From Maribacter sp. MMG018 (GTDB lineage: Bacteria > Bacteroidota > Bacteroidia > Flavobacteriales > Flavobacteriaceae): a stretch of DNA of 64,000 nucleotides. Below are positions 57,823 to 64,000 of the stretch, piece by piece. Each line of letters begins with the position of its first letter. The stretch's first letter is position 1. A program made the translations under genes and the position numbers. Under the pieces are notes generated by a model, which was not told the DNA's origin, ran no database searches, and was given only the letters and a program-made list of their open reading frames with translations. Where the stretch lies: the NCBI RefSeq assembly GCF_018100785.1, contig NZ_JAGJEC010000001.1, positions 124,001 to 188,000 on the forward strand, given 5' to 3'.

Positions 57823-57840
57823 AAACAAAAAAATATGCTT
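57823..57840. repeat. 18-bp direct repeat, copy 2
   Basis: Exact second copy of the repeat at 57595-57612. It ends 65 nt before the tRNA-Phe gene and 14 nt before the -33 box of its promoter. Confidence 0.8.
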
Positions 57841-57854
57841 TTTTTAAATTTTAG

Positions 57855-57885
57855 TTGGTATATCTCAAATTTGAAATTATATTTG
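57855..57885 (+). promoter_or_regulatory. Promoter of tRNA-Phe
   Basis: TTG (57855-57857), a 20-nt spacer and TATATTTG (57878-57885), an exact Bacteroidota -7 box. Transcription would start near 57892, about 14 nt before the mature tRNA end. Confidence 0.7.
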
Positions 57886-57905
57886 CAGCCGCTTACAGCG
57901 TATCT

Positions 57906-57978
<73 letters not shown>

Positions 57979-57980
57979 CA

Positions 57981-58012
57981 AAAAATCCTTACTTCACGGT
58001 AAGGATTTTTTT
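57981..58012. terminator. Bidirectional terminator after tRNA-Phe
   Basis: A 12-bp stem (57981-57992 with 57999-58010), loop TTCACG and T tract. The A-rich 5' arm gives a T run on the minus strand, so it can also end the GH32 transcript. Confidence 0.9.
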
Positions 58013-58068
58013 GTTTTACAGTATTCGCAAACACTATTGTTTAACTTATTACGTGTTTAAAAAGGACA

Positions 58069-59640
58069 TCAATCCCAGATTCGTTCTATTTCACTTTCGG
58101 TAAAACCTTTTACTTCCAGTACCTCGTCCGACAAATTCTCTATGGTCAATTGGGTATATGGACCATTAGGAAAAATTTGATTGGTCATTACATATTGTCC
58201 TTTATTAAAAAACAGCTCTAAAGACGAGTGATCCAGTATCATGCGCACTTCTATATTACCATCTTTAAGGTTTGGAACATTCATCTCTTGCAGGCCGTCG
58301 CTAAATTTCTGACTAAAATCCGTAAGACCCGACTTAGAACGATCCAATAACACCTTTTTATTTTTAATATCCACTGCGACCTTTAAGCTATCACCCTGTT
58401 CATTACTAAAAATCCAATTGGCATTTTGCGCTCCCATATTGAATTTTATTTCCGACCTATTTCCAAATTGCAGGTCTAGCTGTTTTAGTTCATTTTTCTT
58501 TAGTACTACGAGAGGCTGTTCATAAGGCTTACCAACAATCTTATCAAAGTTTTCCAATGGATAATTGTACAGCTCCAATTGTCCATTATTTCTATGTAAA
58601 GATAATTTTCTGGGCAGGGTCATTGCACTTCTCCAAACTTTTGTGGGCGTATCGGCAGCATAATCCCAGTTGCTCATCCAACCAATAAAAATTCTATCAT
58701 TGTTCGGCACATTGTTATAGGTTACCCCGGCATAATTGTCCCTACCCATATCTATCCATTTTGTCTCCTCTTGGTCTGTGGTAAAAGTAGTTCCATCAAA
58801 CTCTCCAATAAAATATTGAGTGCCACTACCCCCATTTGGTGCACCTGGATTTATACTGATAAGCAATACCCATTTCTCCTCGTCACTTCCTTCTACTTTT
58901 AGTTTAAATAGATCTGGGCATTCCCAAACACCCCCATGGGCTCCTTTATCATGGCCAAATTCGCTTACTTTTTCCCACTTCTTCAAATCCTCTGATTCCC
59001 ATATCTGCAAGTGGTCTCCGGCCACTAATAGCATGGTCCAATTCTTTTTGATATCGTTCCAAAAAACTTTTGGATCCCTAAAGTCCTTAATCCCCGTGTT
59101 TCCCACTACCGGGTTCCCCTCGTATACCGTCCAATTATCGCCATTATCCAAACTATACGCAATACCCTGTGTCTGAAAATTATCTTCACCCTTCTTGAGA
59201 AGGGTATCGTCATGATACGTAAAAATGGCCACCAAAGGCGGATTTTCTTTTGTTCCGAAACCAGAAGTGTTTTCAACATCCACAACCGCACTTCCAGAAA
59301 AAATATACCCGTGCCGGTCCGGATAAAGTGCTATAGGCTTATGTTGCCAATGTATCATATCTTCACTTACCGCATGCCCCCAATGCATTGGCCCCCAAAC
59401 AATGTCCTCGGGGTAGTGTTGATAAAACAAATGATACTTTCCTTCATGGTATACCAACCCATTAGGGTCGTTCATCCATTTCTCTTTGGGCGAAAAATGA
59501 AACTGGGGCCTATATTCTTCTGTATAATAGACCATATCATTTTTCGTTATATCCGATGTTTTTTCTGGAGTCCTTTGCTTGCACCCCGCACTGGCCAACA
59601 CAACAAAAACAATTATGCTTCTCACTATATATTTTAACAT
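58069..59640 (-). CDS. Glycoside hydrolase family 32 lipoprotein (fructan hydrolase)
   Basis: A 523-residue surface or periplasmic lipoprotein (C20 in ASAGC) that would cleave beta-fructosides such as levan, inulin or sucrose. The five-bladed propeller has the nucleophile D58 in WMNDPNG, the RDP motif (188-190) and the acid/base E240 in WECPDLF. A beta-sandwich domain occupies about 370-515. It is complete and alone: no SusC/SusD, fructokinase or sugar transporter lies beside it, unlike typical fructan loci of Bacteroidota. Specificity cannot be read from sequence. Confidence 0.95.
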   Translation of the reverse strand: MLKYIVRSIIVFVVLASAGCKQRTPEKTSDITKNDMVYYTEEYRPQFHFSPKEKWMNDPNGLVYHEGKYHLFYQHYPEDIVWGPMHWGHAVSEDMIHWQHKPIALYPDRHGYIFSGSAVVDVENTSGFGTKENPPLVAIFTYHDDTLLKKGEDNFQTQGIAYSLDNGDNWTVYEGNPVVGNTGIKDFRDPKVFWNDIKKNWTMLLVAGDHLQIWESEDLKKWEKVSEFGHDKGAHGGVWECPDLFKLKVEGSDEEKWVLLISINPGAPNGGSGTQYFIGEFDGTTFTTDQEETKWIDMGRDNYAGVTYNNVPNNDRIFIGWMSNWDYAADTPTKVWRSAMTLPRKLSLHRNNGQLELYNYPLENFDKIVGKPYEQPLVVLKKNELKQLDLQFGNRSEIKFNMGAQNANWIFSNEQGDSLKVAVDIKNKKVLLDRSKSGLTDFSQKFSDGLQEMNVPNLKDGNIEVRMILDHSSLELFFNKGQYVMTNQIFPNGPYTQLTIENLSDEVLEVKGFTESEIERIWD

Positions 59641-59704
59641 TTTATAACTTTTATCAAGGTTTTACATAAAGAGCTTCCTCTTTAAAAATACTACATTTAC
59701 ACTT

Positions 59705-60220
59705 ATGTTTCGTTTTTCTTCACCCATTATCTGCTTTATTGCTATCGCAATACTATTTATACAACCCACAGAAGCACAACGCAGTATAGAAAAAAGCCTG
59801 AAAAAATGGAACAAAGAATCGGTACCTTATATCTATCCACAAAATTTGGAAATGAACGATGATTTAATATTATTGGACACCCGAAAAAAGGAAGAATTTG
59901 AAATAAGCCATTTAAAAGGAGCCATATGGGTAGGATATAAAAAATTTGACGAACAAACGATTCTCGACACCATTAAGAACAAAACAACACCGATCGTTGT
60001 TTACTGCTCTATAGGTGTGCGTTCAGAGAATATTGGAGAAAAACTTTTAAAACTTGGTTATACCAATGTAAAAAACCTTTTTGGTGGTATTTTTGAATGT
60101 AAAAATCAAGACCACAAGGTGTACAACCCAAAAGGTGTTGCCACCGATAGTGTACATGCCTTTAATAAGCATTGGGGAAAATTTTTAAAAAAAGGGATCA
60201 AAGTATATAAGGACCACTAA
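59705..60220 (+). CDS. Exported rhodanese-like protein
   Basis: A single rhodanese domain of 171 residues with a signal peptide (1-24, cut after TEA). The active-site loop is C101-SIGVRSE (VVYCSIGVRS), with LLDTRKKEEFEISHLKGAIWV before it. Periplasmic rhodaneses may handle sulfane sulfur or thiolates, perhaps also arsenic compounds. It lies 64 nt before the TIGR04282 gene and may share its operon. Confidence 0.9.
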   Translation: MFRFSSPIICFIAIAILFIQPTEAQRSIEKSLKKWNKESVPYIYPQNLEMNDDLILLDTRKKEEFEISHLKGAIWVGYKKFDEQTILDTIKNKTTPIVVYCSIGVRSENIGEKLLKLGYTNVKNLFGGIFECKNQDHKVYNPKGVATDSVHAFNKHWGKFLKKGIKVYKDH

Positions 60221-60284
60221 TTATATACGACCAACAAGAGTATTGAATCTTTCAGAACAAACAACAAAATAAACTTCTTTTACC

Positions 60285-60962
60285 TTGGGAATATTACAGA
60301 CCAATAAGACTGAAAAAGACGAAAAAACAATTGATTTTACCTTGGCAAGCTCTAAAAACCTATTGCTCATCTTTACCCGTAACCCCGAATTGGGCAAGGG
60401 AAAAAGACGTTTGGCGGCAACAGTCGGTGATGAATGTGCCCTAAACATCTATAAATTTCTGTTAGAACATACGGTCGATATTACATCAAAACTCTATGCC
60501 GAGAAAACAGTCTATTACTCAGAAGAGATTTGGAAAGACGATATATGGAAAAACACCATATACGACAAAAAGGTACAACAGGGCAAAGACCTGGGCCAAC
60601 GAATGGCCAATGCTTTTAAAGATGGTTTTGAAAGAGGATTTGAAAAAATTATTATTATTGGCAGTGACATGTACGACCTAGATCAAGAAGATCTAGAAAA
60701 TGCTTTTAAGCATCTTGCACAAAACGATTTTGTAATAGGCCCGGCAGAAGACGGCGGTTATTATTTACTTGGAATGAAAAAATTAATGCCCGAACTTTTT
60801 GAAAACAAAAATTGGGGCACCGCCAGTGTTTTAAAAGATACCCTTGCCGACCTAAAAGACGAAAAAACAAAGTTATTGGAAATTAGAAACGATATAGATC
60901 ATTATGAGGATATCAAAGACGTACCCGTTTTTGCTCCTTTTTTAAAACATATAACAAAATGA
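60285..60962 (+). CDS. TIGR04282-family (DUF2064) transferase, arsenosugar-type
   Basis: A GT-A-fold nucleotidyl/glycosyl transferase-like protein of up to 225 residues. The signatures are LLIFTRNPELGKGKRRLA (25-42), GQDLGQRMANAF-like KDLGQRMANAF, IIIIGSDMYDL with the DxD-like SDMYD, and GPAEDGGYYLLGM. No ATG is available; TTG at 60285 is used, and a second TTG at 60342 would give a start closer to homologues. The family is known from arsenosugar-type and rSAM/selenodomain gene sets. It overlaps the phosphorylase gene by 4 nt. Confidence 0.88.
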   Translation: MGILQTNKTEKDEKTIDFTLASSKNLLLIFTRNPELGKGKRRLAATVGDECALNIYKFLLEHTVDITSKLYAEKTVYYSEEIWKDDIWKNTIYDKKVQQGKDLGQRMANAFKDGFERGFEKIIIIGSDMYDLDQEDLENAFKHLAQNDFVIGPAEDGGYYLLGMKKLMPELFENKNWGTASVLKDTLADLKDEKTKLLEIRNDIDHYEDIKDVPVFAPFLKHITK

Positions 60963-61774
60963 TAAAAGAACAACTTGAAGAATCAGTAGCATATTTAGTA
61001 TCGAAAGGATTTGACAAACCTGAAATAGGCATTGTACTTGGTACCGGCCTTGGTAGATTGGTAGACGAAATTAAAAACCCCATAGATGCACATTACAACC
61101 ATATTCCTTTCTTTCCATTGGCCACGGTAGAATTTCACACCGGCAAATTGGTCTTTGGTACCATAGAGGACAAAAAGGTGGTGGTAATGCAGGGGCGTTT
61201 TCATTTGTACGAAGGATACGATTTTCTTGATATCACCTACCCCATTAGGGTAATGCACATGCTGGGCATCACCAAATTATTCATATCCAACGCCGCAGGA
61301 GCAATCAATACCAATTTTAAAAAAGGCGATATGATGTTGATAGAGGACCATATTAACCTTCAAGGGGGGTCACCATTGGCATTTAAAAACGTCTCCGAAT
61401 TCGGCGAACGGTTTGTGGATATGTCAGAACCTTATGACCAAAACATGAGGAACAAACTCATCGAGATAGCTAAAGACAACGGTATTTCATTGAAATCGGG
61501 AATCTATGCTTCTGTAGTAGGGCCACAGCTAGAAACAAAGGCAGAATATCGTATGTTAAAGATATTAGGCGCAGATGCAGTAGGCATGAGCACTGTACCC
61601 GAAGTGATTGTGGCAAACCACCTGAACCTTCCCATGATAGCGGTATCCGTTTTAACTGACGAATGTGACCCGGCCAATCTTAAACCGGTAGATATTAACG
61701 AAATTATCTCAATTGCAGAGAAAACAGAACCAAAAATGGTAAAATTGTTCAAAGAATTGATAAAACAAATCTAA
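60959..61774 (+). CDS. Purine-nucleoside phosphorylase
   Basis: A trimeric-type phosphorylase of 271 residues that splits inosine, guanosine or related nucleosides into base and ribose-1-phosphate. Signatures are GIVLGTGLGRLVDEI (24-38), QGRFHLYEGYDF, ISNAAGAINTNFKKGDMM, YASVVGPQLETKAEYRM and ADAVGMSTVPEVIVANH. It overlaps the TIGR04282 gene by 4 nt. In arsenosugar pathways a phosphorylase is proposed to remove adenine from an arsenic-bearing nucleoside, an attractive role in this setting, though plain purine salvage is as likely. Confidence 0.93.
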   Translation: MIKEQLEESVAYLVSKGFDKPEIGIVLGTGLGRLVDEIKNPIDAHYNHIPFFPLATVEFHTGKLVFGTIEDKKVVVMQGRFHLYEGYDFLDITYPIRVMHMLGITKLFISNAAGAINTNFKKGDMMLIEDHINLQGGSPLAFKNVSEFGERFVDMSEPYDQNMRNKLIEIAKDNGISLKSGIYASVVGPQLETKAEYRMLKILGADAVGMSTVPEVIVANHLNLPMIAVSVLTDECDPANLKPVDINEIISIAEKTEPKMVKLFKELIKQI

Positions 61775-61815
61775 AAACATCATTCTTTACAAGCGTTTGA
61801 CCAAGTAGTTTTTCA

Positions 61816-62508
61816 ATGGCCGGCATTAGCATTATTATCCCCGTATTAAATGAAGAAGCTTACATTGAAAAGCTACTTACAACCATCTCTGAACATTCAA
61901 CATCAAACCAAATAAAAGAAATATTGGTAGTGGATGGCGGTAGTACCGACAACACCTTGTACATTGCCCAAAAGTTTGGTGTCGAAACAATATCCTGCGG
62001 GTCAGGTAGGGCCAAACAAATGAATATGGGAGCCCAAAAAGCTACGGGTGAAATTCTTTATTTTTTACATGTTGACAGTCTTCCCCCTATGGGTTTTGAC
62101 CAAAAGATCGTTCAATCATACAATGAAGGGTATAAAACAGGATGCTTCCGACTAAAATTTGATACCCAAAGCTATTTTTTGGGATTCTTTGCCTGGTTTA
62201 CAAAGATCAACCAACCTATATGCCGTGGCGGAGACCAATCATTATTCATATCAAAAGAACTCTTTATACAACTAAAGGGATTTAATGAGGACTATATAAT
62301 TTATGAGGACAATGAGTTTATTCGACGTATTTATAAGGCAACCTCTTTTAAGGTTATAGACGATTTCATCGAAACTTCCACTAGAAGATATAAAAAACAC
62401 GGAAACGTACGGTTACAGTATCATTTTGCAATGATACACCTAAAGCATTATTTGGGCAGTGGACCACAAACCTTGCTCAATTATTACAAAAAGCACATTG
62501 CACTTTAA
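61816..62508 (+). CDS. TIGR04283-family glycosyltransferase, arsenosugar-type
   Basis: A family 2 glycosyltransferase of 230 residues. It has ISIIIPVLNEEAYI (4-17), VVDGGSTDNT, GRAKQMNMGAQKATGEILYFLHVDS with the HVDS metal motif, and CRGGDQSLFISKELF. There is no membrane span of its own. The family is the usual companion of TIGR04282 in arsenosugar-like gene sets. It begins 41 nt after the phosphorylase gene and faces the amidase gene with 1 nt between stops. Confidence 0.9.
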   Translation: MAGISIIIPVLNEEAYIEKLLTTISEHSTSNQIKEILVVDGGSTDNTLYIAQKFGVETISCGSGRAKQMNMGAQKATGEILYFLHVDSLPPMGFDQKIVQSYNEGYKTGCFRLKFDTQSYFLGFFAWFTKINQPICRGGDQSLFISKELFIQLKGFNEDYIIYEDNEFIRRIYKATSFKVIDDFIETSTRRYKKHGNVRLQYHFAMIHLKHYLGSGPQTLLNYYKKHIAL

Positions 62509-62509
62509 G

Positions 62510-63547
62510 CTACCGCTCCTCATAATCCAGGATTAAACCTTCAGAAATCCATTTTGCCAAAGCCTGCCTATTGTCCGGCTCCAAAATTCTACGTTGATCT
62601 TTCTTGTTCTGTATGTTTCCTATTTCTATAAAGGCCATGGCAGGGTGCGTTTTTTTAACCAAGTATAAAGATGTGCGATCTTCAAAAGTACCCGAATAAG
62701 TACGGTTGGGCTGATACTTTTTATATTTGGTCTGAAAGGTCTTGTGAATATTCTCGGCCAATCGTTTTCCATTTTTACTTTTTTCATGATGGTAGAAAAA
62801 CACATCTATATTTTGCCCCTTGCTTCTACTATCTACATGGGTTACGATCAACCGCTGGTAGGCTCCCTTGTTCTTTTTATAGAGATTATTTACAATATCG
62901 ACCCTTTGCCTAAGTCTGGCCAGTTGGTTTAACGGAATGGTCTTGTCGGGGTAAGCGACCTCATCGTTATCTATCTCCAAGATTCTTTCTTCACGAATAC
63001 CATCATCTTCATCCCTTATAATGATGTACACCTTAGCTCCATGGGCCAACAATTCTTTTGCCAAACGCAATGTTATATCATAGGCGTACTCATCTTCTGC
63101 AATGGGTTTACCTTTATATACCGCCATAGCACCGGGATCGGGACCTCCATGACCCGAAACCAGATAATAAACGGCTCCTTTTAATCGTTCGCTTTTTGGC
63201 AAGACTATCTTGTGGTCCTCACCAAAAATATCATAGGCCTTACCTTCTATTTTCTTTACTTTCTTGGATTGTTCTTGCAACGAACTTTCAATAGGCACGT
63301 TAGCCAATGCCACTTTCGGAATCGCATAGGTTTGCCCTTCATAAAGATGAACGCTATCTCTAAGATTATCTATATTAACACTTACAAACTCATCATAATA
63401 TTCGTAAGGGTCCACCCCATGCTTTCTTAACAACGATAAAATACCGTCGCCCTTTTCTGCGGTTATCGTTGCCAAAGTATCTTGAGAGCACACCACATGG
63501 ATCTGCCCTAAACATAAAAAACAAGTAATTATAAGTTTATACATCAC
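62510..63547 (-). CDS. N-acetylmuramoyl-L-alanine amidase (Amidase_3), LysM-like start
   Basis: An exported zinc amidase of 345 residues that removes stem peptides from peptidoglycan. Signal peptide about 1-21. Residues 24-78 look like a degenerate LysM repeat (ITAEKGDGILSLLRKHGVDP...YEGQTYAIP). The Amidase_3 domain shows H133 (SGHGGPDPGA), an Asp/Glu-rich IAEDEYAYD with a ligand Glu (E151 or E153), H237 (VTHVDSR) and the catalytic E308 (AFIEIGNI). All key residues are present. A diverged paralogue lies 48 nt upstream. Confidence 0.92.
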   Translation of the reverse strand: MMYKLIITCFLCLGQIHVVCSQDTLATITAEKGDGILSLLRKHGVDPYEYYDEFVSVNIDNLRDSVHLYEGQTYAIPKVALANVPIESSLQEQSKKVKKIEGKAYDIFGEDHKIVLPKSERLKGAVYYLVSGHGGPDPGAMAVYKGKPIAEDEYAYDITLRLAKELLAHGAKVYIIIRDEDDGIREERILEIDNDEVAYPDKTIPLNQLARLRQRVDIVNNLYKKNKGAYQRLIVTHVDSRSKGQNIDVFFYHHEKSKNGKRLAENIHKTFQTKYKKYQPNRTYSGTFEDRTSLYLVKKTHPAMAFIEIGNIQNKKDQRRILEPDNRQALAKWISEGLILDYEER

Positions 63548-63595
63548 AAAAAATTGAAAACAAAGTTCATGCCGAACAAAAAAGCTAAAAATATA

Positions 63596-64000
63596 TTATT
63601 TTTCAAAAGTCAAATTCGCATGGTCTTGCAGAATACCATCCTTTAAAATATTTACCAACAACTTCTTATCTGTCTTTACCTTGATTCCTTTTTCAGACGG
63701 ATCAGATGTTTCCTTAAAGTCCAAGGTTATGACCGGGGGCAGTACATTCTTCGCAAAGAAAACACGCACCCCATCATCAAATGAAGAAATACCGTCTTTA
63801 GCGGCCGTACTTTTTAGAGCATTCTTTCTTATCACCTTTTGAAGGTTCTTTGCGAGTTTCTCGCCTTGTTGGCTTTCATTAAAATAGTGGACCGAAACGG
63901 TCATGTTCTTTTCATTTTCAAGCTGGTCCTCGAACAACAATAGCCGTTGGTAACTACCATTATGTTTTATATACTTTTTATTTACAATGCTGGAATACTC
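63596..64000 (-). CDS. Partial, diverged amidase paralogue, catalytic residues missing
   Basis: The frame is open to the window edge, so the 5' part lies beyond 64000; 134 codons are visible. It aligns by eye to the end of the neighbouring amidase: NGSYQRLLLF against KGAYQRLIVT, NMTVSVHYFNESQQGEKLAKNLQKV against NIDVFFYHHEKSKNGKRLAENIHKT, and PVITLDF where the neighbour has AFIEI. The third zinc histidine (THVD) is replaced by FEDQ, and the catalytic Glu position reads D or L, so this copy seems inactive as an amidase. It may be a binding or regulatory paralogue. The N-terminal half cannot be judged. Confidence 0.75.
   Translation of the reverse strand, partial: EYSSIVNKKYIKHNGSYQRLLLFEDQLENEKNMTVSVHYFNESQQGEKLAKNLQKVIRKNALKSTAAKDGISSFDDGVRVFFAKNVLPPVITLDFKETSDPSEKGIKVKTDKKLLVNILKDGILQDHANLTFEK

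Larger units (their letters stand above)
57499..57877. other. AT-rich intergenic region between tldD and tRNA-Phe
   Basis: About 380 bp with no convincing gene on either strand, very rich in A and T. It holds the direct repeat and tRNA promoter listed separately, plus a small inverted repeat (aggtgat at 57552-57558, atcacct at 57583-57589). No IS ends or integrase remnants were seen. Confidence 0.6.

Noticed and set aside
57499..57905. Mobile element or integrase remnant beside tRNA-Phe
   Set aside because: No integrase, no tRNA-end duplication and no IS-like terminal repeats; only the 18-bp direct repeat is seen, reported as a finding.

Overview
The window looks like a chromosomal segment of a marine-type member of the Flavobacteriaceae (Bacteroidota). 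The pointers are lineage-typical gene orders (miaB / sigma-54 activator / lptE / secG; purH / mreBCD / mrdA / rodA; coaX / outer membrane protein / TPR / lptC / CNNM-CBS protein / ppiD), promoter boxes of the Bacteroidota type (TTG about 20 nt before TAnnTTTG), few Shine-Dalgarno sequences, TonB-receptor and PorV-like surface proteins, and a class II HMG-CoA reductase for isoprenoids. Genus cannot be fixed from sequence alone. No insertion sequence, prophage, CRISPR array or rRNA was seen. About 95% is coding, and only one intergenic stretch exceeds 300 bp (57499-57905).

Layout. 158-7670: membrane protein, then miaB, a sigma-54 activator without a receiver domain, lptE, a TPR-like protein, secG, and groES-groEL behind a sigma-54-like -24/-12 site. 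7870-15802 (minus): a seven-gene copper-handling operon (HYC_CC_PP-like protein, beta-barrel protein, two-HMA protein, NHL lipoprotein, CopA ATPase, TonB-dependent receptor, one-HMA protein) closed by its own terminator. 15933-23584: a GAF-type free-methionine sulfoxide reductase, purH, and the rod-shape/elongasome cluster mreBCD-mrdA-rodA. 23581-32786: secreted nuclease, msrB-msrA, Prc protease, surE, small membrane protein, lpxB, NlpC/P60 lipoprotein, ComEC. 32830-38813: peptide transporter with dipeptidyl peptidase IV, and divergently HMG-CoA reductase with a GHMP kinase.

38865-57498 (minus) is a long co-directional run: PpiD-like foldase, CNNM/CBS protein, lptC, TPR protein, outer membrane protein, coaX, then a MoxR-DUF58-BatA type cluster with DUF4159 and two large membrane proteins, headed by tldE and a Tat-signal tldD. 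Then come tRNA-Phe(GAA), a lone GH32 lipoprotein, and a plus-strand set (rhodanese, TIGR04282 transferase, purine nucleoside phosphorylase, TIGR04283 glycosyltransferase) resembling part of an arsenosugar-type locus without ArsM or ArsS. The window ends with an N-acetylmuramoyl-L-alanine amidase and a diverged, apparently catalytically broken paralogue cut by the window edge.

The most interesting signals: the copper operon with a repeated HMA-plus-CCKY module; the sigma-54-like site before groESL close to an orphan activator gene; the incomplete arsenosugar-like set; a Tat-signal TldD paired with a signal-less TldE; the 9-nt homopolymer that decides the start of the DUF4159 gene; and the degenerate tandem amidase. 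No clear-cut new defence or mobile system was found.
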